The position numbers were made by a program, and so were the translations under genes. The notes beneath the pieces were generated by a model. That model was not told the DNA's origin, made no database searches, and worked only from the letters and a program-made list of their open reading frames with translations. A stretch of 64,000 nucleotides of DNA from Ruegeria arenilitoris. GTDB lineage: Bacteria; Pseudomonadota; Alphaproteobacteria; Rhodobacterales; Rhodobacteraceae. The first letter of the stretch is position 1, and each line of letters opens with the position of its first letter. The stretch spans positions 1 to 64,000 of the forward strand of contig NZ_WQHX01000008.1 of assembly GCF_013035425.1 (NCBI RefSeq), read 5' to 3'. Below, piece by piece: positions 6,766 through 15,341 of this stretch.

Positions 6766-8262
6766 TTGAATATCCTTCAAGAATTCAACGATATAGATAA
6801 ATCGTTGCCTTTCGCGGCCGCTAAGTGGCCTGACCGGGTTGCGTTCCGAAGCAATGGCGAATCCATTTCGTACCTCACGCTTCTCAGAAAAGCCGAGGCG
6901 ATGGCTGTCACCCTTCGTGCGGTTGGCGTCAAACCTGGCGATCGGGTGGCGTTGGCTTTGTACAAAGGTTTGGAAATGCCGATTGCCATACACGCAATTT
7001 GGATGGTCGGAGCAGCCTTTGTGCCACTAGACCCGATGGCGCCTGTGGAAAGATCCACCCAAATCATTTCAAATTGCGACACTTCAGTAGTGGTTGGCGC
7101 ACCACGAAGTTCAGATTTACTTCAAAGAATTGCACTTGAAAACAAAGTTGTAGTCGTTGGTGCTTCAATCCCAAATTGTGACTGTGCCGTGCCTGAAGAG
7201 CAGGTCACTAACTTTGTTTGCCACGAAAACGCACGTGATGATTTAGCTTACATAATTTTCACTTCCGGCTCCACGGGTACACCCAAAGGTATTTGCCACA
7301 CTTTCGCTTCTGGAAGCGCTTTTGCTCACGCATGGCTAAGGCAATATGGGCTCAGACCCAGCGACGTTTTTTTCAACACCGTGCCCCTTCATTTCGATTT
7401 TTCTTTGGCCGATTTTTTTACTCCGCCTATGGTCGGAGCGACGACCGAGCTGGTTAAAGAGCAGGTGCTGATGTTCCCAGCAAGCCTTTCACAGTTGTTG
7501 GAGGAAAGCAGAGGGACAATCTGGAGTTCTGTTCCGTACACATTCTTACAACTTTGCGAGCGTGGAGCCTTGGAGCAACGCGACCTGTCCCATCTCAGGT
7601 GGATAATTTACGGTGGTGAACCAATGCCTCCGTCGGCTTTGCCAATTTTGCGAAACGCTTTAAGCGCCAAAATTTCAAACTCTTATGGGCCGGCCGAAGT
7701 AAATCAAGTCTCAGAATATACAGTGCCTAATGACCACCCTACGGACATGCCAATACCGATTGGTCATAACATGGATCACGCCACTTTCTTACGGGCGGAT
7801 GACGGTGAACTGCTTGTGTCTTCAACTTCGATGATGCGCGGCTACTGGAACCGTCCAGACCTGAATGCCAGATGTTTTGCAACAATTAAGGGCAAAAAAT
7901 ACTACCGAACAGGTGACAGGGTTAAATTAGATTCTGAAGGGCGCTGGGTGTTTCTGGGACGAGAAGACCGCCAAGCGAAAGTACGCGGCTATCGCGTAGA
8001 ACTTGACGAGATCGAACTAGCTATGAACTCTCACGAACTAGTTTCGGAAGCGGCGGCAATAGTTTCGCCTGACGGATCAAAAATACTGGGCTTTGCAATT
8101 TTGGCAGACAATCAGGAGCTGGAGATGTCTGACTTTAAAGGCTTCCTGAATTCCAAGTTGCCAGGTTACATGGTTCCCGACGAACTGGAATTCAGAAAGT
8201 CATTTGCCAAAACCAGCACGGGCAAGATCAATCGAAGAAGTCTTATGGAGACCGCCAAGTGA
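6766..8262 (+). CDS. Stand-alone adenylation domain (amino acid-AMP ligase)
   Basis: A 498-residue member of the adenylate-forming superfamily. It has the size and motifs of stand-alone NRPS adenylation domains: A3 FTSGSTGTPKG (residues 165-175), A4 HFDFSLADFF (from 209), A5 SNSYGPAE, A7 YYRTGDR, A8 GREDRQAKVRGYRVE and the A10 lysine K487 in STGKINRR. An aspartate at the position that binds the alpha-amino group (FDFS) argues for an amino or imino acid rather than an aryl acid. It should activate an amino acid and load it on the carrier encoded next, whose gene it overlaps by 4 nt. The start is TTG at 6766 with only a weak ribosome site. The gene trio resembles the prolyl-AMP ligase systems (PltF, RedM, AnaC); proline as substrate is inference. 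Confidence 0.85.
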   Translation: MNILQEFNDIDKSLPFAAAKWPDRVAFRSNGESISYLTLLRKAEAMAVTLRAVGVKPGDRVALALYKGLEMPIAIHAIWMVGAAFVPLDPMAPVERSTQIISNCDTSVVVGAPRSSDLLQRIALENKVVVVGASIPNCDCAVPEEQVTNFVCHENARDDLAYIIFTSGSTGTPKGICHTFASGSAFAHAWLRQYGLRPSDVFFNTVPLHFDFSLADFFTPPMVGATTELVKEQVLMFPASLSQLLEESRGTIWSSVPYTFLQLCERGALEQRDLSHLRWIIYGGEPMPPSALPILRNALSAKISNSYGPAEVNQVSEYTVPNDHPTDMPIPIGHNMDHATFLRADDGELLVSSTSMMRGYWNRPDLNARCFATIKGKKYYRTGDRVKLDSEGRWVFLGREDRQAKVRGYRVELDEIELAMNSHELVSEAAAIVSPDGSKILGFAILADNQELEMSDFKGFLNSKLPGYMVPDELEFRKSFAKTSTGKINRRSLMETAK

Positions 8263-8495
8263 GCAGAATAAGCGATCAAGAAATTGCAGATTTCATCTCG
8301 AAAACCATCTTGGATGGTAGGCAGGTTTCAACGACGCAAGAATTGTTGTTGTCAGGAATTCTGGATTCGCTTGGGGTCATGACCCTAGTCGCGTTTTTAG
8401 AAACGGAAATGAAAATTCAAATTCCAACCGAGAAAATCACGTTTGAAAACTTTAGCAGTGTGGAACAGGTGTCGGGGTTTTTGAATACTATCTGA
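8259..8495 (+). CDS. Peptidyl/acyl carrier protein
   Basis: A 78-residue carrier protein. The phosphopantetheine attachment serine is S37 in SGILDSLGVM, the standard DSL motif, flanked by the acidic helices expected of the fold. It starts inside the stop of the adenylation gene (ATGA/GTGA-type 4-nt overlap), so the two are translationally coupled and should be made in equal amounts. It would hold the amino acid as a thioester for the dehydrogenase encoded 13 nt downstream, as PltL, RedO or AnaD do in pyrrole- and anatoxin-type pathways. No phosphopantetheinyl transferase is seen in the window, so a housekeeping one must serve. Confidence 0.88.
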   Translation: MSRISDQEIADFISKTILDGRQVSTTQELLLSGILDSLGVMTLVAFLETEMKIQIPTEKITFENFSSVEQVSGFLNTI

Positions 8496-8508
8496 ATTCA
8501 ACCAATCA

Positions 8509-9675
8509 ATGGGTTATACCCTAATGCTTTCGATTGATGAAAAGTGCGAAGAATTCCGCAACTTCGGCCATGAAGTTTTGAGCGAAGATGTGGAGGAACG
8601 AGATAGACGCGGGGCCAAAGACCCATCGGATTGGATGGGCCTGTGGCAATCCGCCGCACATAAAGGAGTGTTGGGTATAAACATGCCGCAACAGTTCGGA
8701 GGCGAGGGGCGGTCTTTTACAGATTCTTTTCAAGCGCTGCATTCTCTTGGTGAAGGATGCCGCGACAATGGCATGTTGTTAGGCCTTAACGGGCAACTTT
8801 GGGCTATGCAGCATTCGATATCGGTGTTTGGGAACGAGCATCAAAAGGCGAAATGGCTACCTGCTCTCGTAGACGGTGAAGCGGTCTGCGCGCACGCTGT
8901 AACTGAGACGAATAGCGGGTCGGATGTGACCGGCATACGCGCGACGGCGGAAAAAACAAAATATGGATATCGTCTTAACGGGGAAAAGATTTGGATCGGC
9001 ATGGCGCCTGCTGCAGACGTTGCTCAGGTATTCGCAATAACCAACCCGGATCACGGTGCCTGGGGAATGTCGGCGTTTATTGTTGATCTCAAGTCACCCG
9101 GAGTTTCAAAAAGCGCCCCATACGATAAGTCTGGTCATCGAACAGTACCGACCGGCAAACTGACGTTTGAAGACGTAGAAATCCCGGATGAGTCACTGTT
9201 GGGATCCGAAGGTTCCGGTCACGCAATTTTTAACCAGTCTATCGCCTGGGAACGAAGTTTCATTTTCTCTAGCCATTTGGGGGCCATGAAAAGGCAGCTC
9301 GACGAAACGGTTTTGTTTGCACGCGACCGCGCCCCGAATGGTAAACCAATCATAAACAACCAGACCGTTTCTAACCGAATTGCCGACATGCAGGTTCGCT
9401 ATGAAATTTCGCGACTCTTGATAGAAAATGCTGCTCGCGAAATAGACGCTGGAGTTAAAAACCGAATGACACCTTCGGTTGTGAAATTATCTGTCGCCGA
9501 AGCACTTCTGGAAAATGCGTTGCAAGCACAGCGCATCAGGGGCGCAAGCGGATACCTGACCGGAGAATGCGAGAGAATGGTCCGGGATATGGCTGGAACG
9601 ATAACGCTGGGTGGAACATCGGATATTCAACGCCTCCTAATTTCGGCTTATCAGAAAGGCGCCGTCAGAACTTAA
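8509..9675 (+). CDS. Acyl-CoA dehydrogenase-like flavoenzyme acting on carrier-bound aminoacyl group
   Basis: A 388-residue protein with the full acyl-CoA dehydrogenase fold: N-terminal helical domain, VTETNSGSD flavin-site motif (from 131), middle beta domain, and C-terminal helices ending GGTSDIQR. The Tyr-Glu-Gly catalytic glutamate of medium-chain enzymes is replaced by glycine at the end of the protein. A glutamate, E248 in IAWERSF, sits at the position used as base by isovaleryl-CoA dehydrogenase and, as I recall, by the prolyl-carrier dehydrogenases (PltE/RedW/AnaB). It probably introduces one or two double bonds into the carrier-bound substrate. The start could be the ATG at 8509 or at 8524; neither has a strong ribosome site. 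Confidence 0.85.
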   Translation: MGYTLMLSIDEKCEEFRNFGHEVLSEDVEERDRRGAKDPSDWMGLWQSAAHKGVLGINMPQQFGGEGRSFTDSFQALHSLGEGCRDNGMLLGLNGQLWAMQHSISVFGNEHQKAKWLPALVDGEAVCAHAVTETNSGSDVTGIRATAEKTKYGYRLNGEKIWIGMAPAADVAQVFAITNPDHGAWGMSAFIVDLKSPGVSKSAPYDKSGHRTVPTGKLTFEDVEIPDESLLGSEGSGHAIFNQSIAWERSFIFSSHLGAMKRQLDETVLFARDRAPNGKPIINNQTVSNRIADMQVRYEISRLLIENAAREIDAGVKNRMTPSVVKLSVAEALLENALQAQRIRGASGYLTGECERMVRDMAGTITLGGTSDIQRLLISAYQKGAVRT

Positions 9676-9763
9676 TCCGGTCACAACTGATTGTATTTGG
9701 ACTTCTCAGCCTCTGCAGTTGGTACAACTAGGCCCCTTTGTAATTGCCGCGAAAACTACAAAA

Positions 9764-9777
9764 TTGATCAGGGTCAA
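9764..9777. promoter_or_regulatory. FNR-type site upstream of small heat-shock gene
   Basis: TTGAT-CAGG-GTCAA matches the TTGAT-N4-ATCAA FNR/FnrL consensus at 9 of 10 positions. A -10-like TTAAAT (9798-9803) lies about 30 bp downstream of the site centre. This is the spacing of a class II activator site, and the hsp20 ATG follows 62 nt after the site. Confidence 0.5.
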
Positions 9778-9839
9778 GGAGAAACATTCATATCTGATTA
9801 AATCTTGCTTTCGGAGAACTTACCGAAAGGAGTTTGGAG

Positions 9840-10256
9840 ATGGTTGAGAAATCCCACACCAGCGGTTTTTGGCCTTCCCTCTATGATCCATTGCGCCAGA
9901 TGGGAGAACGGGTTGCTGAATGGCTCGCGCCAGCATCCGAAGCAGCCGGAAGCGACGACTCATATCGAATTGCTGTCGAGCTCCCCGGAGTAGCGGAAAC
10001 GGATATCCATCTGAGTGTTGAGGAAGGCGTCGTTATTTTGAAGGGTAAGAAGCGATCCGAGCGCGAAGAAACAGGAGAAACCTGGTTCTTCTCCGAACGG
10101 CAATACGGCTCGTTTAGCCGTTCTTTTCGACTGCCCCCAGACGCAGAAGGGGACAAAGTCGACGCACAACTCAAGGACGGTGTTCTGACAATCACCATTC
10201 CAAAGAAGACACCAAGGAAGCAAGAAACCTCCAAAGTGGAAATTCGCAAGGGTTAG
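9840..10256 (+). CDS. Small heat-shock protein (Hsp20/alpha-crystallin)
   Basis: A 138-residue ATP-independent chaperone. The alpha-crystallin domain spans about residues 40-130, including SYRIAVELPGV, GVVILKGKK, and the conserved FxRxFxLP (FSRSFRLPPDA) and GVLTITIPK. The start is the ATG at 9840, because AAAGGAG sits 7 nt upstream; a TTG two codons earlier does not fit. The gene is monocistronic by spacing. The FNR-type site and -10 in front of it suggest induction when oxygen falls, shared with the stress block at 47.9-51.9 kb. Confidence 0.92.
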   Translation: MVEKSHTSGFWPSLYDPLRQMGERVAEWLAPASEAAGSDDSYRIAVELPGVAETDIHLSVEEGVVILKGKKRSEREETGETWFFSERQYGSFSRSFRLPPDAEGDKVDAQLKDGVLTITIPKKTPRKQETSKVEIRKG

Positions 10257-10720
10257 TATCAACCAGTGCTACCAATGCGTTGTCGGAGAAACCGGGTATG
10301 AGGCGTAAATCGGTCGACAATTGTCTGGCGACGACCGCCTCAGACCTTTCCGGGTGCGTGGTGTCCAGGTCATGATGGTTTTAGCGCTTGTCTGAATTTC
10401 CGGACTTATCATCAACTTTCCAACATGGATTCCGCCCAAGCACTTTTCTATCCGCATTTGAAACCGGGACTATTACTTAACGTTGCAAAGCAATCCTTGG
10501 AACGGTTGGCCGCTCAGGAAGAACTCGCAACGCATCAAACAGTACAAGGGTGTTTGCATAATAATTAGAGTATGAAAACACTCATGTTAAAGGCGTGACG
10601 GAGTCCGAAGCTGGAACGCTCTCACGGTGAATGCGCAATAAATTGCAAACGCGCGGCACCACAAAAGCGTTCCGCCTACACATAGCAGCGACCTTTAACC
10701 ACTATGCCGCTAAGTTCGCT
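10257..10720. other. Intergenic stretch, no gene seen
   Basis: About 460 bp between the convergent hsp20 and SnoaL-like genes. The short open frames have no ribosome site or recognisable product. An inverted pair GGAACGCT/AGCGTTCC about 45 nt apart (near 10613 and 10667) is the only structure noticed and may be chance. Confidence 0.4.
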
Positions 10721-11083
10721 TTAAGCGTCAAAGTTCCAGATGTCGCGTTGAACCTTCCATCCGTCAGCTCCGTTGCGTAGGTAAAGAACATATTTCCCAG
10801 CAAGCTGTTGCCCTCCCATCGAGCCAGCCAGCGTTCCCATTGTTACAGCAATGTCACCGCTGACATGAGCCGCAGTGATAGTGGCAACCACATCACTCAG
10901 ACCTCCGTCAATTGCGGCCTGCCAATACTCACGTATGGCACTAAGACCTGACATTGTAGGCGCACCAGGCGGCATCAACGCCCCGTCTTCGGCGTATGGT
11001 GCTGTTGCCATATCTGCGTCTTTCGCATTGATCCCTGCGATGATCGCCGCATCCAGTTCTTTAACTTTTTCAATGTCCGACAT
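10721..11083 (-). CDS. SnoaL/DUF4440-like NTF2-fold protein
   Basis: A 120-residue protein of the NTF2-like superfamily, SgcJ/DUF4440 type: helix IEKVKELDAAIIAGINAKD, then YAEDGALMPPGAPTMSG, IREYWQAAI and the C-terminal strand GWKVQRDIWNF. Members are small, often ligand-binding or isomerase-like proteins of unspecified role. The start is the ATG at 11083, preceded by GGGAGGAG; five extra codons upstream are not supported. Two other small minus-strand genes lie upstream at 11238 and 11503 and could share a transcript, although the gaps (154 and 88 nt) are large. Confidence 0.8.
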   Translation of the reverse strand: MSDIEKVKELDAAIIAGINAKDADMATAPYAEDGALMPPGAPTMSGLSAIREYWQAAIDGGLSDVVATITAAHVSGDIAVTMGTLAGSMGGQQLAGKYVLYLRNGADGWKVQRDIWNFDA

Positions 11084-11237
11084 TTTCTCCTCCCACATTT
11101 TTTGTATGCCCCAAGACTACCACACATTCCTGAGTCGATGTTCTTCTATTGCTCCAAGTCCCTTTTAACCAAAAAACATAATGGGATACGTCGGATCAGG
11201 ATAATCGGCAGGCGATGTTATTTAGTGACCATCACCC

Positions 11238-11414
11238 CTAGCTTCTTCGCTCAAAGTGTTCCTCAACTGGCCTGCGTTCAATCGACGGCGTGCCGTTGGA
11301 TGTTTCCTTACTCTTGGGGTTGTCGAACAAAAATTTGACCACAACTTCAAACAGCAACCACAAGGCGACGACCCCCAGTACCGCCACAAATAAATGAAAC
11401 ATTGGGTTCGCCAT
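11238..11414 (-). CDS. Small single-pass membrane protein, unknown function
   Basis: A 58-residue frame starting at the ATG at 11412-11414, with AAAGGA about 8 nt upstream. Residues 5-31 (FHLFVAVLGVVALWLLFEVVV) form one transmembrane helix. A polar, charged tail ending EEHFERRS follows, probably cytoplasmic. The frame has natural membrane-protein composition, unlike the longer cysteine-rich frame that overlaps it in another phase. Small proteins of this kind often modulate a larger membrane partner; none is obvious here. Confidence 0.65.
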   Translation of the reverse strand: MANPMFHLFVAVLGVVALWLLFEVVVKFLFDNPKSKETSNGTPSIERRPVEEHFERRS

Positions 11415-11502
11415 ATTTCAGTTCCTTTCACTAAGATATAAAGAACGGTTCAGGACAATGGATAACTACACGCCAGGGCTCAGGGCCGGTTTCAAATGCG
11501 TG

Positions 11503-11826
11503 TCATTTGCTCAGCCACCATGTGCCCCAACCAATGTGAAATACGCCGGTTGACAGGTTACGCGTCACTTCCTCGAACCGGACGTCAAGCAAGACTGCCT
11601 TCTTTCCGTCCAAATAGCGCTGCCCAGATAGAGCGAACGCATTCATCACGTCATGAATTGTGCACGGCTGTTGGATAGTCAGTTGCATTTCCATGGGTGG
11701 AGTTAGGTCGTCATCCTGATCCCACCCTTGTATCACGGTCGCAAATTTGGTGCCGGCCTCAAAGGTTTGAGCGGCCAGAGCCGGGTCAATCTCCCGGATT
11801 GCCGTTTCTGTGTTGTTCACAAACAC
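11503..11826 (-). CDS. Hypothetical 107-residue protein
   Basis: Not recognised. A soluble, acidic protein with an unusual tryptophan-rich end (HIGWGTWWLSK) and no signal peptide or membrane segment. The GTG start at 11824-11826 is supported by GAGAGGAG 7 nt upstream. It lies in a group of small minus-strand genes (11238, 10721). Confidence 0.65.
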   Translation of the reverse strand: MFVNNTETAIREIDPALAAQTFEAGTKFATVIQGWDQDDDLTPPMEMQLTIQQPCTIHDVMNAFALSGQRYLDGKKAVLLDVRFEEVTRNLSTGVFHIGWGTWWLSK

Positions 11827-12163
11827 GGGGCGTCTCCTCTCAGGTTTCGTGGCGCGGGGTTCTAAACCTCTGCACTACCGAAGTGGTGGCACCTGAAGTT
11901 CCTTTCATGTGAGATTCCGCCAACCTAATGCGAATTTCTGCCAGCCCAGAGTTGGCATAATAGATGTTGGCGTTCCCAGCATGCATCCCGCAGCATAGCC
12001 ATGTTTATTGAACCGATTGAGCTCGGCGCACATCAATCAAACTATCTTCCGAATGGTAGGTAAACTGACGGCACTGATCTCGATGCAGAAAATCCGAAAA
12101 CTTAAAACGACAAGCTTATCTTGGCATCGGTGAAACAGTGATTGAAATGTGGTAGAGTGTATT
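11827..12163. other. Intergenic stretch, divergent promoters
   Basis: Lies between the minus-strand 107-residue gene and the plus-strand 62-residue gene. A short TGCCA...TGGCA inverted repeat (11939-11957) is visible; otherwise nothing recognisable. Confidence 0.35.
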
Positions 12164-12352
12164 ATGACTTCAAGTGATCTTTCAGCTGAAGAAGAAATGC
12201 GCCGTCGAATATTTGGCGGGGGCAGATTGCTTCTTGAAAATCTATCCCGGGACGAGCTGTCAGCGCTGTATCCTATGTTGATCAACGGTGACGCGGAAAT
12301 AATAAACGAAGCCTGTAAGCCTTATGTAATCCGCAAGCTTCCACGTTGGTAG
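12164..12352 (+). CDS. Hypothetical 62-residue protein
   Basis: Not recognised. A small charged protein whose sequence (LSAEEEMRRRIFGGG, then LLENLSRDELSALYPML) looks like two amphipathic helices; no membrane segment. I place the start at the ATG at 12164 because the sequence before it is unlike protein. The ribosome site is weak. Another frame on the opposite strand overlaps, so this call is tentative. Confidence 0.4.
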   Translation: MTSSDLSAEEEMRRRIFGGGRLLLENLSRDELSALYPMLINGDAEIINEACKPYVIRKLPRW

Positions 12353-12437
12353 GTTATCAGCGTTTTCATTCGGCGGCTTAAGTTATTCAGGCAAGCCCTG
12401 AATCTGTTTGGGTTCTGTCTCAACTTAGGTACTTACG

Positions 12438-14666
12438 TCACTGCCTTTCCGATTGTTCGCGTATTTGCTCGATCGAACGGGCGGCGAAGTTGCCCGACAA
12501 AGATTCATCTACCATCGCTTCCAACGCCGGCAACGCCGAAGAGGCCGAACCGCCTATTTCTCCCAGTGCTATTGCCGCTTCTTTTCTGACAAAGACTGAA
12601 GGACTATTCAGAAGTAAGATAAGTTCCGGCACTGCAGGCGCCGCCTCAGCACCAAATAACGCAAGCGATTGTGCAGCCGTTCGTTGTTCGTTGGCATCCC
12701 TGCGGGATAGGTCAGACTTGAGACTCGCTACCGTAGTACTTGGGGGCAGCGCGGCCAATCGAAGACCCTTGTTAATTCGATTGTTCAAATATTGATGTTC
12801 TCCAACCCAACGCACGATAAAGAAATACTCGCGGACGACTTCCTGCAAGGCGCCCTCATGTTCTCCTTTCTGCCACCTGTCTATCATTGCCCGCGCCGCA
12901 CGGCGTTTTCCGTTCAAAGCCAGAACCGATGCTGCAAAAGGCATCAATTCAATTGCCTGAGGGTTTCGATCCAACTCCTGCAAAATGGCTGCCTCGGCAC
13001 TATTTACATCATTCTTTGCGAAATGTGCCGCCCCTTCGAACAAGGCATAATGACTGGGATAGGCAGGATCGAGACGCATTGCAGCTTGGACAAAAGCCAG
13101 ACCTTCCTCTGGTTCGCCGCCCGCAATTAAAGCCCACCCCATAGTCAAATGTGCTTCGGGGTCACTGGGCTGTAAAGCAATCGCTTTTGCGGCTTCCTGT
13201 CTGGCTTCGTCCGTTCCCCGGCTTACACCCGCTGCGCTATCCCAATCCGGAAGGTTGAGGCTGACGATGGCCCTTATGACGTGGATCAGCGACGTATCTT
13301 GCTGGGTTACTTCACGGAAATACTTGTAAAACAAACCGATATGCATTTTTTCGTCGGAGTTGGCGAACCCTCGCCAATGGTGAAAAATGTGCGGTCGCAA
13401 GTGGGCCAAAGCCAGTGTAGCCCACGCGCGTCCGTAGTTTGGATCAAGTGCGACTGCTTGCTCGAAATGCGGAATCGCTGCCAGATTATCCCTTTCATTA
13501 AATTGCGAGTACAATTCCCAGCCACGTTGGAAAGCTTCGCGCGCCTCGACCATTTCGGTTTCAAAATTTTCGATCGCGAACCTACTTTGAGTGTTCAGCG
13601 GAACCTCCAGTTCCTGCGCGATCGCAAGTACGATGCTGCTTTGAACATCAAAGATGTCGTTGTCTTCCGAATCGTAACGTTCTGCCCAGATCAATCTGCC
13701 ATTCAATGTGTCTGTAAGGCGGATATTGACCCGAAAGTCTTTCTCTGTGCGTCTAACACTTCCATCTACCACGTACCGCACACCCAGTTTCTCGGCAAAG
13801 CCTGCAATGTCTATGTCATTGTCCTGATAAGCAAAGGACGTGTTCCCCGCGATGACAAAAATCCCGGAAATACGAGATAAATCGGTAATCAAATCCTCGG
13901 AAATACCGTCAATCAGCATCTGATTGGAAGCATCGCCAGTCAAATTAGATATTGGCCTCACCGCGATCGACGGCAAATCCGGCAACGGGTAAGCCATTTG
14001 CGCCTCCGATGCGAGCAATTGGTCCTTTTTCCATAGGTACTCAGAGAAAAATCCTATTGCCGTCAAAGCGGTCAGAACCGCGCCCAGCTTCATCCAGCGG
14101 GGCAATTTCATTTGTTTTGTCGCAACTAAGGATGGTGTCGACTCTGTGCGGACGCGGAAAGCCTCAACAGGTTCCGCGATATTCTTAACATTCTGCGGAC
14201 CGATTGGGACAAAGCTGCAAGGTACCTTGTTACGGGCGTATTCGACAATTGATTGTGAGGCAACGATACCCCCAGGATCTGCCAAGGCTTCAAGCCGCGC
14301 GGCTACGTTTACGCCATCTCCTAAGATGTCACTTGCATTTGAGATTACGTCTCCGACATTCAAACCTATCCGAAACGTGATTGCACGGTCTGGGTCAACT
14401 TCTTCATTTCTTATCGATAGTTCTGATTGTATCGCCAAGGCAGCGCGTACTGCATCGACTGCGCTGTGGAACTCGATAAGAAAACTATCGCCCGCGGTGT
14501 TTGCAATGCGCCCAGCATGCATATCAATCGTTGGCTCGATGACTTCTTTGCGGATTAGTCGAAGCTGTTCAACTGTACCTTCTTCGTCCAAACCAACCAA
14601 TCTGGAATAGCCCGCAATATCGGTGGCCAATATAGCTGCTAATCGACGATTTGGTCGGCTTTCCAT
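12438..14666 (-). CDS. Class III adenylate cyclase fused to FlgO-like, TPR and HEAT domains
   Basis: A 742-residue protein. The cyclase domain at residues 8-170 has metal aspartates D16 (ATDIAGYS) and D60 (TAGDSFLIEF) and transition-state N120/R124 (DGVNVAAR). The purine-selecting lysine position is N56, as in several bacterial subclasses. A single TM at about 192-209 is followed by the FlgO/TolB-N-like domain (SIAVRPISNLTGD...GVRYVVDGSVRR), TPR-like repeats at about 370-590, and a C-terminal HEAT-like repeat (VPELILLLNSPSVFVRKEA). The layout suggests a membrane protein with a cytoplasmic cyclase and a periplasmic protein-binding half. It is one of three class III cyclases in the window. A palindrome at 14715-14732 may control it. 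Confidence 0.88.
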   Translation of the reverse strand: MESRPNRRLAAILATDIAGYSRLVGLDEEGTVEQLRLIRKEVIEPTIDMHAGRIANTAGDSFLIEFHSAVDAVRAALAIQSELSIRNEEVDPDRAITFRIGLNVGDVISNASDILGDGVNVAARLEALADPGGIVASQSIVEYARNKVPCSFVPIGPQNVKNIAEPVEAFRVRTESTPSLVATKQMKLPRWMKLGAVLTALTAIGFFSEYLWKKDQLLASEAQMAYPLPDLPSIAVRPISNLTGDASNQMLIDGISEDLITDLSRISGIFVIAGNTSFAYQDNDIDIAGFAEKLGVRYVVDGSVRRTEKDFRVNIRLTDTLNGRLIWAERYDSEDNDIFDVQSSIVLAIAQELEVPLNTQSRFAIENFETEMVEAREAFQRGWELYSQFNERDNLAAIPHFEQAVALDPNYGRAWATLALAHLRPHIFHHWRGFANSDEKMHIGLFYKYFREVTQQDTSLIHVIRAIVSLNLPDWDSAAGVSRGTDEARQEAAKAIALQPSDPEAHLTMGWALIAGGEPEEGLAFVQAAMRLDPAYPSHYALFEGAAHFAKNDVNSAEAAILQELDRNPQAIELMPFAASVLALNGKRRAARAMIDRWQKGEHEGALQEVVREYFFIVRWVGEHQYLNNRINKGLRLAALPPSTTVASLKSDLSRRDANEQRTAAQSLALFGAEAAPAVPELILLLNSPSVFVRKEAAIALGEIGGSASSALPALEAMVDESLSGNFAARSIEQIREQSERQ

Positions 14667-14984
14667 GATATCTTAGATTATCAGTTGGAAATTTTCCTGG
14701 GAACTTATTTTCGCTGGAACGTTAATGTTCCAAAGTCGTGTTGAGTTCACGCGCAACCCCGGTTCTCCAAAAATGGCCGCGGTGCAATCACGAGCAAAAA
14801 GCACGATGTTCAAGCGAGACCCTTAGATTATTCCAAACGCTTTTGACATAACTTAGGCCGATCCGTTTTGATGGACACTGACGCTACGATCTCGGTTGTG
14901 ACAGAATTTAAAGTCAAATTTTTCTTGCTATTGGAAAAACTGTTTTCAAGACTGATTTTCAGCATATTTTGAGGAGAGAATATC
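14667..14984. other. Intergenic stretch, divergent promoters
   Basis: Lies between the cyclase (minus) and the YegP-like gene (plus). It contains the palindrome at 14715-14732; the AT-rich 14880-14960 probably holds the promoter of the plus-strand gene, but no clear -35/-10 pair was found. Confidence 0.4.
14715..14732. promoter_or_regulatory. 18-bp near-perfect palindrome upstream of cyclase
   Basis: TGGAACGTTAATGTTCCA pairs at 8 of 9 positions about its centre and sits about 50 bp before the cyclase start. It resembles a dimeric regulator's operator; the protein is unknown. Confidence 0.4.
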
Positions 14985-15320
14985 ATGGCTGGAAAATTTG
15001 AACTCTACACAGACAAAGCCGGCGAATTTCGGTTTCGGCTAAAGGCGGGGAATGGCGAAATTATTCTCGCCAGCGAGGGATACAAGCAAAAAGCCAGCGC
15101 CGAAAACGGCATCGACTCGGTGCGACGCAATGCAAGTGATGACAGCCGTTATGAGCGCAAGGATACCAGTTCTGGGAATCCTATGTTCAATCTAAGGGCG
15201 TCGAACGGGCAAGTAATAGGAACTAGCGAACAATACAGCAGTACCGCGGCTCGGGACAATGGGATTGAGTCCGTCAAAAAAAATGCGCCTGACGCAAGAC
15301 TGGATGACCAAACTGGCTGA
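14985..15320 (+). CDS. YegP-like protein with two DUF1508 repeats
   Basis: A 111-residue cytosolic protein made of two tandem DUF1508 repeats: FELYTDKAGEFRFRLKAGNGEIILASEGY with an NGIDSVRRNA end, and MFNLRASNGQVIGTSEQY with NGIESVKKNA. The YegP family has a known fold but no established function. The ATG follows GAGGAGAG at good spacing. It is monocistronic and followed by a hairpin at 15342-15372. Confidence 0.9.
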   Translation: MAGKFELYTDKAGEFRFRLKAGNGEIILASEGYKQKASAENGIDSVRRNASDDSRYERKDTSSGNPMFNLRASNGQVIGTSEQYSSTAARDNGIESVKKNAPDARLDDQTG

Positions 15321-15341
15321 CGGCTGTTTCCAGAAAATTAC

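Noticed and set aside
13281..13880. 199-residue open frame on the plus strand
   Set aside because: Antisense to the TPR part of the cyclase gene and without recognisable motifs.
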